Part shown: in pieces, positions 24,087-32,300 of the stretch
How positions within the stretch are numbered: position 1 is the first letter of the stretch
Layout: every line of letters starts with the position of its first letter
DNA from: Cyclobacteriaceae bacterium
Lineage (GTDB): Bacteria; Bacteroidota; Bacteroidia; Cytophagales; Cyclobacteriaceae
NCBI GenBank assembly: GCA_016786585.1
Contig: JAEUUI010000030.1
Coordinates: forward strand, 434,001-498,000
DNA: 64,000 nt
Reading direction: 5' to 3'
Position numbers and translations under genes: made by a program
Notes under the pieces: generated by a model
The model's database searches: none
Told to the model about the DNA's origin: nothing
The model's input: the letters and a program-made list of their open reading frames with translations, nothing else

Positions 24087-24638
24087 ATGACAGATGAGAA
24101 TTCGCTGATCGACCGGATTATTGCAGGCGAGCAGCAATTGTATGCAGAATTGATTAACCGGCATAAAGGCTATGCCTTTACGATCGCGTTAAAGATTTTG
24201 CAGAACCGTCCCGAAGCGGAAGAGGCAGCGCAGGATGCTTTTATCAAAGCGTTTCAGAACCTTGCTAAATTCAATCGGGAGGCGAAGTTTTCCACATGGC
24301 TTTATCGCATTGCGTTCAACACCGCCATCAGTTACAAGCGCAAATCGAAAAACATCTTTCAAAGCATTGACGATGTACAGATCGGGCAGCGGCAGGAAGG
24401 TGAAGGCAATGTTGAGCATGACGACAAGAAAAGGTTTATCGAACAGGCACTGAGCCGGCTAAGCGATGCTGACCGGCTTGCCGTGAACCTGTTCTACCTG
24501 CAGGAATTTTCCCTGGAGGAAATTGCCGACATCACCGGAATGCAGGCCAATACGGTGAAAGTGCGCGTTCATCGCGCCCGGCAGCGGCTGGCCGAAGAAT
24601 TGAAAAGTATACTTCAAAAAGAAGCATTAACTTTATAG
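24087..24638 (+). CDS. ECF-type RNA polymerase sigma factor
   Basis: The ATG at 24087 gives 183 residues. Region 2 is clear (LINRHKGYAFTIALKIL, then EEAAQDAFIKAFQNL and the DNA-melting stretch FSTWLYRIAFNTAIS). Region 4 has a helix-turn-helix (FSLEEIADITGMQANTVKVR VHRAR). These bind -10 and -35 elements of a dedicated promoter set. A membrane protein gene follows after 2 bases, the usual position for an anti-sigma factor. An upstream TTG at 24069 would only add six residues. Confidence 0.92.
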   Translation: MTDENSLIDRIIAGEQQLYAELINRHKGYAFTIALKILQNRPEAEEAAQDAFIKAFQNLAKFNREAKFSTWLYRIAFNTAISYKRKSKNIFQSIDDVQIGQRQEGEGNVEHDDKKRFIEQALSRLSDADRLAVNLFYLQEFSLEEIADITGMQANTVKVRVHRARQRLAEELKSILQKEALTL

Positions 24639-24640
24639 GC

Positions 24641-25093
24641 ATGAACGAGGAAAACGAAGCGTTGAAGAAGTTCACCGGTAACCCCGGAAATGAAGGTGAG
24701 GAATTGAATGCGATCGACCGCTATTTAAAAACGGTTCGCATCGAACAGCCATCCGTTAATTTTACACAACACGTGATGAGCAACCTTCATCGCGCATCTG
24801 CTACTGCATTGGGTTTACCATCCCGCAACAAAATACTGATGCTGGCCGGTATTTTAGTAACAATTGGTATTGCCATCCTGCTGCTGGCGGGTGGCGCATT
24901 TGATAGCGTTACCGCGATCACGGTCGATCAGGATATCCTTCCGAATAATCAAATCCGGGAATACATCCCCACCATTCCGTTTAACGGAAAGCTGGTGATC
25001 AACATCGTTATCCTGATGAACCTGGCGCTCGCGTTTATAATTCTCGATCGGGCTGTACTGAAGCCTTGGTTCGAACGCAGACGCCACGCATAA
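24641..25093 (+). CDS. Putative membrane anti-sigma factor
   Basis: The 150-residue protein has a polar N-terminal part of about 65 residues (IDRYLKTVRIEQPSVNFTQ) and two membrane segments (MLAGILVTIGIAILLLAGGA and LVINIVILMNLALAFIIL). It starts 2 bases after the ECF sigma gene and is surely translated with it. The position and topology suggest it holds the sigma factor at the membrane. No zinc-binding HxxxCxxC motif is seen, so it would be a non-canonical type. The assignment is by context. Confidence 0.6.
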   Translation: MNEENEALKKFTGNPGNEGEELNAIDRYLKTVRIEQPSVNFTQHVMSNLHRASATALGLPSRNKILMLAGILVTIGIAILLLAGGAFDSVTAITVDQDILPNNQIREYIPTIPFNGKLVINIVILMNLALAFIILDRAVLKPWFERRRHA

Positions 25094-25120
25094 GCATTAA
25101 CACAACACCATATAAAAACA

Positions 25121-25145
25121 AAATCCCGCTTTCGCGGGATTTTTA
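25121..25145. terminator. Bidirectional terminator between the anti-sigma gene and ahcY
   Basis: AAATCCCGC and GCGGGATTT form a 9-bp stem with a TTTC loop, with A-rich sequence before it and T-rich sequence after it. It suits both converging genes. Confidence 0.85.
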
Positions 25146-25203
25146 ATTTTTGCCTGTGAGGCTGAGCGCAGTCGAAGCCAGGAAGGCAACGTGTCCTTAC
25201 AAA

Positions 25204-26514
25204 TTAATATCTGTAATAATCAGGCTTGAAAGGTCCTTTAACCTCCACGCCAATATACTTCGCCTGTTCAGTCGAAAGTGTTTCAAGCTCAACCCCGATC
25301 TTCTTCAGGTGCAGGCTTGCTACTTTCTCATCCAAATGCTTCGGCAGCATGTATACTTTGTTTTCGTACTTGTCGGTGTTCGTCCAAAGCTCAAGCTGTG
25401 CAAGCGTTTGGTTCGTGAACGAGTTCGACATTACGAAGGAAGGGTGACCGGTTGCGCAACCCAGGTTCACCAGGCGACCTTCTGCCAGCAAAATAACCTG
25501 ACGGCCATTCTTCAGCGTGTAAAGATCAACCTGTGGTTTTACTTCATCCTTTGACGCATTCTTGTTCAACCACGCAACATCAATCTCGTTATCGAAGTGA
25601 CCGATGTTACAAACGATTGTCTTGTCCTTCATCGATTCGAAATGACGACCCACCACGATTCCGTGATTACCGGTTGCCGTAACAACGATGTCAGCTTCTT
25701 TCACCGCATCATCCATACGTTTCACTGCGTAACCATCCATGGCTGCCTGCAGCGCGCAAATTGGATCGATCTCGGTAACAATAACCCGGGCACCTGCTCC
25801 GCGAAGTGATGCAGCTGAACCTTTACCTACGTCTCCGTAGCCTGCAACAACCGCTACTTTACCCGCCATCATTACATCGGTAGCTCTGCGGATTGCATCC
25901 ACCAATGACTCTTTACAGCCGTATTTGTTATCGAACTTCGATTTTGTAACCGAGTCGTTAATGTTAATCGCAGGCAACGGCAATTTGCCATTGTGCTGAC
26001 GCTCAATCAAACGGTGAACACCGGTAGTTGTTTCTTCTGAAATACCACGGATACCTTGTACAAGCTCAGGGTAACGGTCGAGCACCATGTTGGTCAGGTC
26101 ACCACCGTCATCCAGGATCATGTTCAGCGGCTGGCCATCTTTAAAGGCAAACAGAGTCTGCTCAATGCACCAGTCAAATTCCTTTTCGTTCATGCCTTTC
26201 CAGGCATACACCGGGATACCAGCAGCAGCAATCGCAGCAGCGGCATGATCCTGTGTTGAGAAGATGTTACAAGACGACCAGCTTACTTCAGCACCGAGTT
26301 CGATCAGGGTCTCGATCAACACGGCAGTTTGGATGGTCATGTGAAGGCAGCCAGCGATGCGGGCACCTTTCAAAGGTTTTTTAGCAGCGAACTCCTCGCG
26401 GATGGCCATCAGGCCGGGCATTTCAGCTTCTGCTAATGTTATTTCTTTGCGGCCCCATGCGGCCAAAGAGATGTCTTTTACCTTGTACTTCAGGGTTTCT
26501 GTAGTGGTTTTCAT
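25204..26514 (-). CDS. ahcY: Adenosylhomocysteinase
   Basis: The enzyme splits S-adenosylhomocysteine into adenosine and homocysteine, clearing the product of methyltransferases. The 436-residue protein shows [28 protein letters not shown], the NAD-binding [10 protein letters not shown] loop and the C-terminal KPDYYRY that completes the neighbouring subunit's NAD site. The ATG at 26514 is preferred over a TTG at 26538 because the -7 promoter box (26536-26543) covers that TTG. Bacteroidota use this enzyme in place of the Pfs/LuxS route. No riboswitch was seen in the short leader. Confidence 0.97.
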   Translation of the reverse strand: MKTTTETLKYKVKDISLAAWGRKEITLAEAEMPGLMAIREEFAAKKPLKGARIAGCLHMTIQTAVLIETLIELGAEVSWSSCNIFSTQDHAAAAIAAAGIPVYAWKGMNEKEFDWCIEQTLFAFKDGQPLNMILDDGGDLTNMVLDRYPELVQGIRGISEETTTGVHRLIERQHNGKLPLPAININDSVTKSKFDNKYGCKESLVDAIRRATDVMMAGKVAVVAGYGDVGKGSAASLRGAGARVIVTEIDPICALQAAMDGYAVKRMDDAVKEADIVVTATGNHGIVVGRHFESMKDKTIVCNIGHFDNEIDVAWLNKNASKDEVKPQVDLYTLKNGRQVILLAEGRLVNLGCATGHPSFVMSNSFTNQTLAQLELWTNTDKYENKVYMLPKHLDEKVASLHLKKIGVELETLSTEQAKYIGVEVKGPFKPDYYRY

Positions 26515-26535
26515 TGATTGCTTTTTATCAAAAGA

Positions 26536-26569
26536 CAAAGATATTATAAAGGTTTATCAATTACACAAA
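26536..26569 (-). promoter_or_regulatory. Bacteroidota-type promoter for ahcY
   Basis: On the - strand TTTG (26566-26569) is followed after 22 bases by TATCTTTG (26536-26543), an exact -7 box. It lies about 22 bases before the ahcY start codon. Confidence 0.7.
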
Positions 26570-26633
26570 TAAAGGTTATGATTGTTGTTGAACCATTACT
26601 TTAAGGGCACTGTTATAGCCCCATTACAATTGT

Positions 26634-27323
26634 ATGAGTAAACCAAAGATTAAAGTTGATATTGTCTCCGATGTAGTTTGCCCATGGTGCTATATCGGCA
26701 AACGCAGAATCGAAAGGGCCATGAATGCCCTGAATTCCAAATATGATTTTGAGGTGGAGTATCATCCCTTTGAGCTTAATCCCCAGATGCCGGCCGAAGG
26801 AGTTGATCAAAAGCAGTACCTGTCGGCCAAATTTGGCGGGGAAGACCGATATGACAAGATCACCGCGCAAACTACGGCCACCGCTGCCAGTGAAGGCCTT
26901 GCGTTCGACTTCAGCAAACAGAAGGTTTCGCCCAATACCCGCAACGCGCATCGGATTATTCAGTATGCAAAGGAGCAGGGAAAGCAGCCTGCGGTAAAAG
27001 AAGCGTTTATGAAGGCGTACTTCGAGCAAGGCATCGACCTCTCGAAGAATGAAAATCAGGTATCAGTTGCGGTAGATGCAGGGTTATCAAAAGAAGCTGT
27101 TGAAGAAATGCTCTCGTCCGACAAAGGTTTGGCCGAAGTCGCGCACGCAGAACGTGAACTCCAAAAACTTGGCATTTCAGGCGTGCCGTTTTACATCATT
27201 AATAGCAAGTATGGTGTTTCAGGCGCTCAGCCGAGCGAAACGTTTATGCAGATATTTGAGGATGTAAGCAAAGAGGTTGCGCTGACCGGGGAAAGCTGCG
27301 ACAACGATTCGAAAGACTGTTAA
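26634..27323 (+). CDS. DsbA-family oxidoreductase, FrnE-like
   Basis: The 229-residue protein has a thioredoxin-like fold with the active site CPWC in the N-terminal part (VSDVVCPWCYIGKRR, residues 16-19 carry the Cys pair). The helical insertion is followed by the cis-Pro loop ISGVPFYIIN and then GAQPSETF. There is no signal peptide, which fits FrnE-type cytoplasmic members linked to oxidative stress. It ends with a 4-base overlap of the convergent BNR-repeat gene. Confidence 0.9.
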   Translation: MSKPKIKVDIVSDVVCPWCYIGKRRIERAMNALNSKYDFEVEYHPFELNPQMPAEGVDQKQYLSAKFGGEDRYDKITAQTTATAASEGLAFDFSKQKVSPNTRNAHRIIQYAKEQGKQPAVKEAFMKAYFEQGIDLSKNENQVSVAVDAGLSKEAVEEMLSSDKGLAEVAHAERELQKLGISGVPFYIINSKYGVSGAQPSETFMQIFEDVSKEVALTGESCDNDSKDC

Positions 27324-28588
27324 GGCTTCACCAGCTTTTCAAGATCTTCCTGTTTCATAACGCTTGTCCAAACGCTGCTGGATCCGTTTTCGGTACGCGT
27401 CCAGGCAGCCGCAACCATTCCGTTATGGGCTGATATGCCAATGAAGTTCCCGGTATTTACGGATGCATCGGCTACAAAGGATGCTTCACTGATCTTTACA
27501 TTCTTGAAGCTTGCGCCACCGTCTTTCGAGAAGGCGAGGTAAACATCTGTAGTTTCATTGATGTAGTTCCTGCGATCGTAGTAGATGATATAAATGTTTC
27601 CCGTAACTGCATCGAACGTCATGTTTGGCAGATATTGATGCTTGCCCGGTCCATCGTTGTTGACACGCTCAGGCTGAATCCAGTTGTCACCAAAGTTCAG
27701 CGAACGCGTAAACCAGATATCCGTATCGTTCTCACCCCGCAACTGATCAGCCCACACCATTAGTAATGCGCCCGTCAGGTCGGTTTGTTTAGTATTGTTG
27801 CAAAGTAACACCGGCATACCGTTAGCATTTTTTACTCCTGGCACTTGCATGCTCCAGCCGCCACCCTGTTCAGCAATAGCCAAATCATTCATCAGCCACG
27901 TATCGCCTCCATCGAACGCTCGATCAAAAAATATTTTGTGGTCGTTCGCCCATGCGGCAAACGCACGCTGACCTCCGCCCATTACCGCAGGTGTTGCACC
28001 GGCAGGAGTTTGATCATCGTTCCTGCAGTTACCGTTGGTCTGAGAAAGCTCCACGGGCTTCGACCATTTCTTTCCGTTGGATGAACGGCTTAATAATATC
28101 CTCGACATGCAGTTCTCATTGTCGCTTCCGAAAATGTCGAAGTCAGTCCAGGTAACAAATAAATTTCCTTTTCGGTCAATCGCTGCACGCGGATTGATGG
28201 CATACCGCGATGTATCTGAACTTACAAGGGCACCTTCGGTCCAGGTCTTCCCCCCATTGGATGATTGCTGAATAACAACTTGAGTTTTATTGTTTACGAT
28301 GCCATGATGCAGGCAATAAAAATTACCTTTAAAATCGCTGTACAATACCAGGTTGCCGGTAACACCGTAAGGTGAGGTAAGCTTTGTTTTTTCCCACGAC
28401 ATTCCTCCGTTGCCCGTATGATAAATGTTATCGGGCGCAGATGCAGCAACAATAATCTCCGGATTATCTTTATTGATCGCAATCGAAGGTTCAAATCCGG
28501 CAGGATCAAGCAGGCTGTTTTTAACCTGTGCCTGCGTAACATGACCCAGCGAAACGCACAGCGCCAGTTTCAGGAAAAGCTTTTTCAA
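27320..28588 (-). CDS. Secreted BNR/Asp-box repeat protein (sialidase-fold)
   Basis: The 422-residue product has a signal peptide (KKLFLKLALCVSLGHVTQAQ) followed by a beta-propeller with several Asp-box-type turns, among them NGGMSW, SSNGGKTW, SSNGKKW, FDGGDTW and KDGGASF. This is the fold of sialidases and other secreted propellers. The arginine triad of a true sialidase cannot be assigned by eye, so enzyme activity is not claimed. It converges on the DsbA-like gene with a 4-base overlap, and follows the CxxC protein gene on the same strand after 92 bases. Confidence 0.8.
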   Translation of the reverse strand: MKKLFLKLALCVSLGHVTQAQVKNSLLDPAGFEPSIAINKDNPEIIVAASAPDNIYHTGNGGMSWEKTKLTSPYGVTGNLVLYSDFKGNFYCLHHGIVNNKTQVVIQQSSNGGKTWTEGALVSSDTSRYAINPRAAIDRKGNLFVTWTDFDIFGSDNENCMSRILLSRSSNGKKWSKPVELSQTNGNCRNDDQTPAGATPAVMGGGQRAFAAWANDHKIFFDRAFDGGDTWLMNDLAIAEQGGGWSMQVPGVKNANGMPVLLCNNTKQTDLTGALLMVWADQLRGENDTDIWFTRSLNFGDNWIQPERVNNDGPGKHQYLPNMTFDAVTGNIYIIYYDRRNYINETTDVYLAFSKDGGASFKNVKISEASFVADASVNTGNFIGISAHNGMVAAAWTRTENGSSSVWTSVMKQEDLEKLVKP

Positions 28589-28680
28589 AGGAATTGGGTG
28601 TTATTTCAACACACGAATATATCGGAAAAACCAATATCCGTTTGTGATTTTACGATCAGCCAGTCGAGCAGCTGCAAGCA

Positions 28681-29121
28681 TTACTTCTTGATCACCGATG
28701 CATCGGTAAGAATAAAGTTCATATGCTCAATATCATCTGCATTAAGCTTGAGTTTACCTTTCACCGCTACCAGATCATCGTTATTGAATTTTGGCAGGGC
28801 GCCTTTAAAATTCACTTCAATAATAGTTTCAGGTCCGCCAACACCACAAAAGAAACACTGGCTCATCGGCAACTTCGACAAGATTACATAATTGCCCTCC
28901 TCGGGAGCGAATGGCACATAAAAACCTTCAATGGTTATTTCCTTGCCGGCAAGCGCTTTCACTTCAGCAGTGAATGTGGGATAGAACTGATATTCCCCGA
29001 TTTTTTCGTGGTACTTCGGTTCATATTTCGTTTTAGCAAATTCATTCCACGCATCAACCTTTGCCTGTGCAAAAACTGAAACCGATGCAACCATGAGGAA
29101 ACCAAACAATACATTTTTCAT
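28681..29121 (-). CDS. Secreted CxxC protein in the ABC transporter operon (DUF3299-like)
   Basis: The 146-residue protein has a signal peptide (KNVLFGFLMVASVSVFAQA) and a mature beta-barrel-like domain. It contains GKEITIEGFYVPFAPEEGNY, then a Cys pair (C89 and C92 in QCFFCG) and VAVKGKLKLN. The layout resembles DUF3299-type proteins, which in other bacteria lie next to FtsX-type permeases in metal-related operons; this link is recalled, not tested. Its start is 4 bases past the permease stop, so it is in the same operon. The Cys pair could bind a metal. Confidence 0.65.
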   Translation of the reverse strand: MKNVLFGFLMVASVSVFAQAKVDAWNEFAKTKYEPKYHEKIGEYQFYPTFTAEVKALAGKEITIEGFYVPFAPEEGNYVILSKLPMSQCFFCGVGGPETIIEVNFKGALPKFNNDDLVAVKGKLKLNADDIEHMNFILTDASVIKK

Positions 29122-29125
29122 ACGC

Positions 29126-30388
29126 TCAATTACTTGCCAAAACTCGTGAAATATCCGTGCGGTATGCCTGCACTGCCGGAATCAACGCACAGATTACCCC
29201 TAACAACAAACTTCCCGCCAAAATAATCCATTCCGTAGAATAGAAAACCAATCCCGTAAGGCCTGCTTTGCGCATCTCCTCCACGCCTGTTCCCAGTGCA
29301 ATCAGAATTCCGTGCCCCAGCAACAACCCTGCGACACTTCCCAACGCGGTTAATACCGCTCCCTCCAACACAATGTTAACGAAGAGCTTTCCTTTCGAAG
29401 CACCCATCGATCGCATGATCGCGAGATCATAGCGTCTTTCTTTTAAAGAATTATACAATGCGATGAATACGCTCAACGCTGATATGAAAATCAGCACATA
29501 CGCAAAGCCCGTAAGAATCTCAACACCTACACCAAGAATTGAAAACAATCGCGCAGTTTCAAATGCCGGTGATGCGGCTTGCAATTTACTCTCGCTGTTG
29601 ATCATTCGCGGAAGTTGAATGGCTGCCATAGGCGAACGATACTGAATCAACAATGACGTTACTTCTTTTGTGGAGTCTCCTGCCGGATGTGTGGGAATGA
29701 GCCGTGACGCTACAAACGTTGTGTCGTGTTGCGCATGAATATCATGATTAACTGCGGTTGTATCCGCTGCCGCATGCTCATGAACGTGCCACACGGTTTC
29801 CACGCTGGTTAAAATAAGGTTATCAACTACCGAATTGGTTTGTTTCAGAATTCCTTTGACAACAAAGCGTTGTTCTTCATGGCCGCTGCCGCCTTCCGCC
29901 AATCCATGCGTACTCTGAAAGCTGTCGCCTACGTTCAACTTCAATTCGCGCGCAACGGTTGTACCGATGGTTGTCTCCAGTTCATGATTCCACCATTCGC
30001 CTTGTGCAAGCTCAAGGTGATAAAGATCAACATACTCAGGCGTTGTGCCGACAATCCTGTACGACTGGTAACTATCGCCCAACGCAAGCGGAACCGCTTT
30101 TTTAATTAACCTGCTTCTCGATATCTGTTCAGCTTCTTTCAGGTTGATGTTTCCCGTAGGGTAATCGATGTGAAAGATGTTGCAGAGAATCAATTGCAAT
30201 GGGCTTCCCTTCGCGCCCACCACCAAGTCGATACCTTTCGCGTTTGACGAGATTTTTTCTTCCAGCTGATTGTTAAACAACAGCAGAACAGTAATCACGG
30301 CAATACCAAGTGCAAACAACAGGATGTTCAATACCGTGTTTAGCGGCTTCGCTTTCAGATAGCTCCAGACGAGGACGAATTCATTCAT
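29126..30388 (-). CDS. ABC transporter permease, FtsX/MacB-like, with a His-rich loop
   Basis: The 420-residue permease has one N-terminal membrane helix (NTVLNILLFALGIAVITVLL), a large periplasmic domain (about residues 42-285), and three C-terminal helices. This is the MacB/LolCE-like arrangement for mechanical transmission rather than classical import. The periplasmic domain contains an unusual cluster of six histidines within 21 residues (H201, 203, 205, 215, 218, 221). Such clusters often bind Zn or Cu. The ATPase gene is 2 bases upstream and the CxxC protein gene 4 bases downstream. Confidence 0.85.
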   Translation of the reverse strand: MNEFVLVWSYLKAKPLNTVLNILLFALGIAVITVLLLFNNQLEEKISSNAKGIDLVVGAKGSPLQLILCNIFHIDYPTGNINLKEAEQISRSRLIKKAVPLALGDSYQSYRIVGTTPEYVDLYHLELAQGEWWNHELETTIGTTVARELKLNVGDSFQSTHGLAEGGSGHEEQRFVVKGILKQTNSVVDNLILTSVETVWHVHEHAAADTTAVNHDIHAQHDTTFVASRLIPTHPAGDSTKEVTSLLIQYRSPMAAIQLPRMINSESKLQAASPAFETARLFSILGVGVEILTGFAYVLIFISALSVFIALYNSLKERRYDLAIMRSMGASKGKLFVNIVLEGAVLTALGSVAGLLLGHGILIALGTGVEEMRKAGLTGLVFYSTEWIILAGSLLLGVICALIPAVQAYRTDISRVLASN

Positions 30389-30390
30389 GA

Positions 30391-31017
30391 CTAGAGAACA
30401 ATCTGGTTTTTGATTTTGTCTTTCAGGCGCTGATCATGCGTAGCAACAACCAGTGTTGCATTATTTCGGCTGGCTACGTCCAGCAACAGGTTACTCACCA
30501 GCGCGCAGTTTTTATCATCCAATGCTGATGTTGGTTCATCCGCGAGGATAACAGCAGGATGGTTCATTACAGCCCGCGCGATAGCAACGCGTTGTGCCTG
30601 CCCCTGGCTAATTTCTTTCACCGAACTCTTAATCTTTGACGCAAGACCGAGGCTGGTTAACACTTCATGCGCATGGGCTTTATCAATGTTAATCCCTGCG
30701 AGGTAAGGCGACATGATTACATTTTTCTCCACGCTCAGCGCGCTGATCAAATGATTTTTCTGAAACACAAAGCCGATGTTTTTGCCCCTGAATTTATCCA
30801 GCGCACTTTCCGATAAGCTCGCAAGTTCTGTGCTTCCCACTTGCAGCGACCCGTTGTACCCGCGAAGTAAACCACCCAGCAAATGAAGTAATGTTGTTTT
30901 GCCACTTCCCGACTCTCCCAGCAGCAGGCAGTGTTCTCCTTTCGCCAAGGCGAAATCCGGGAAAGAAATGCTTCGATCGGGAGTGTAGGAAAATGAAAGT
31001 TTTGAAACTGCGACCAT
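30391..31017 (-). CDS. ABC transporter ATP-binding protein, LolD/MacB-type
   Basis: The 208-residue ATPase shows Walker A (GESGSGKTTLLHLLGG), the Q-loop region (GFVFQKNHLI), the signature (ISQGQAQRVAIARA), Walker B (VILADEPTSALDD) and the H-switch (VVATHDQRL). It powers the FtsX-like permease encoded 2 bases downstream. The family acts in lipoprotein sorting, drug or peptide export and signal relay. The operon partners, not this subunit, point toward a metal-related role. Confidence 0.92.
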   Translation of the reverse strand: MVAVSKLSFSYTPDRSISFPDFALAKGEHCLLLGESGSGKTTLLHLLGGLLRGYNGSLQVGSTELASLSESALDKFRGKNIGFVFQKNHLISALSVEKNVIMSPYLAGINIDKAHAHEVLTSLGLASKIKSSVKEISQGQAQRVAIARAVMNHPAVILADEPTSALDDKNCALVSNLLLDVASRNNATLVVATHDQRLKDKIKNQIVL

Positions 31018-31077
31018 GATTTCAAAAGTAACACTTGAAATGATTTATCAGAAGAATACTTGATGAGCGGGCGTCCT

Positions 31078-31827
31078 TCAAATCATTTGAATCTGCTTCA
31101 AATCAAAATACCGCTTGCCATGGCTGAGAGTCACCTCCAGCAAGCCCACATGATCGACACCCGTAATGATCCCTTCGAACGTTTCATCGCCCGATTTAAA
31201 GTTTCGGGTTTCTCCCCGCCCATACAGTGAACTAAGATATTCCGGCATCATGTCAACACCCGCTCTCAATTGAAGATACCTTGCCTCAATCCATTGCAAC
31301 AAATCGGCAAGAGCCTGGTTCAAATCATATTCCTCCCCACTTCTCAGCGACAATGAAGTTGCAGTGTCCATTTGAAAATTCTGCTGATTCATATTAAGAC
31401 CAATACCCACAACGCTTGAGAGCAACTGCTGACCGGTGATTTGATTCTCGATCAGCATGCCGCACGTTTTTTGATTACCGAGCATCATATCGTTTGGCCA
31501 TTTTACTTTTACATCGCTAACTTGTGTGGTCAGATAATCATGCAAAGCCAGCGACACCGCAATATTTAATTTAAACTGGTCTTTCGGGTGAAGAAAGGAT
31601 GGTTTAAGGATTAATGAAAACGTAAGATTTTTTCCGGCCTCACTCTCCCATGTATTTCCACGCTGACCGCGACCTGCAGTTTGATTGCTTGTAATAATCA
31701 CCGTTCCTTCCGAAACCTTTGGGTTCAGTTGCAGTACTTTTAAAGCTTCAGCATTGGTCGAGTGACATTCTGGCATATAAACCAGCGTTTGACCTGTGAA
31801 AAGCGTATTGGCAGGGATTTTATACAA
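31078..31827 (-). CDS. birA: Biotin--[acetyl-CoA-carboxylase] ligase
   Basis: The enzyme attaches biotin to the carrier domain of acetyl-CoA carboxylase. The 249-residue protein shows the adenylate-binding GRGQRGNTWES loop, VKWPNDMMLG and the GIGLNMNQ segment, all of the BirA catalytic domain. There is no N-terminal helix-turn-helix, so this is the short, non-regulatory class. It is divergent from rsfS with a 41-base spacer. Confidence 0.93.
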   Translation of the reverse strand: MYKIPANTLFTGQTLVYMPECHSTNAEALKVLQLNPKVSEGTVIITSNQTAGRGQRGNTWESEAGKNLTFSLILKPSFLHPKDQFKLNIAVSLALHDYLTTQVSDVKVKWPNDMMLGNQKTCGMLIENQITGQQLLSSVVGIGLNMNQQNFQMDTATSLSLRSGEEYDLNQALADLLQWIEARYLQLRAGVDMMPEYLSSLYGRGETRNFKSGDETFEGIITGVDHVGLLEVTLSHGKRYFDLKQIQMI

Positions 31828-31838
31828 GAATTATTCGT

Positions 31839-31846
31839 TAATTTTG
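31839..31846 (+). promoter_or_regulatory. -7 box of the rsfS promoter
   Basis: TAATTTTG fits the TAnnTTTG element and lies 22 bases before the rsfS start in the short spacer shared with birA. No TTG is found at the usual distance upstream. Confidence 0.45.
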
Positions 31847-31868
31847 CAATTAAACCGAATTTAGCTGA

Positions 31869-32249
31869 ATGGCGAAAAAAAGAAAGGATGGCAGTTCCAA
31901 AAAGCTTTGTGACGCGATAGTAAAAGGAATGGTGGAGAAAAAAGCTTCTGACATCCTGGTGATGGACCTCCGAAAAGTAAAGAATGCTGTAGCCGATTTC
32001 TTCGTAGTTTGTTCGGGTGGATCCGATAAACAACTGGATGCCATTGCAGAATCCGTAGACGAAGAAGTTTTCAAGGCTGTAAAAGAAAATCCCTGGCACG
32101 TTGAAGGAAAAAACAATAAAGAGTGGATGCTTCTCGACTATTTTGACGTGGTAGCACACATTTTCAGAAAAGACCGCAGGGAGTTTTTCGCGCTCGAAAA
32201 GTTATGGGGCGATGCAGAAATGACCGAAATAGACGCGGATAAGAACTAA
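31869..32249 (+). CDS. rsfS: Ribosome silencing factor
   Basis: RsfS (Iojap/YbeB) binds uL14 on the 50S subunit and blocks joining with 30S when nutrients are low. The 126-residue protein matches the family length and has DILVMDLRKVKNAVADFFVV, the strand-turn that contacts the ribosome, and the WHVEGKNNKEWMLLDYFDVV C-terminal core with HIF following. It precedes ftsH by 51 bases on the same strand, a common pairing in Bacteroidota. Confidence 0.95.
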   Translation: MAKKRKDGSSKKLCDAIVKGMVEKKASDILVMDLRKVKNAVADFFVVCSGGSDKQLDAIAESVDEEVFKAVKENPWHVEGKNNKEWMLLDYFDVVAHIFRKDRREFFALEKLWGDAEMTEIDADKN

Positions 32250-32300
32250 TTACCCGCAAACCCGTTATTGATTAATCGTATTTAGAATTTAGCTTAGAAA

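Noticed and set aside
26539-26633. SAM or SAH riboswitch near ahcY
   Set aside because: The leader is only about 22 bases from the predicted -7 box to the ATG; no room for an aptamer.
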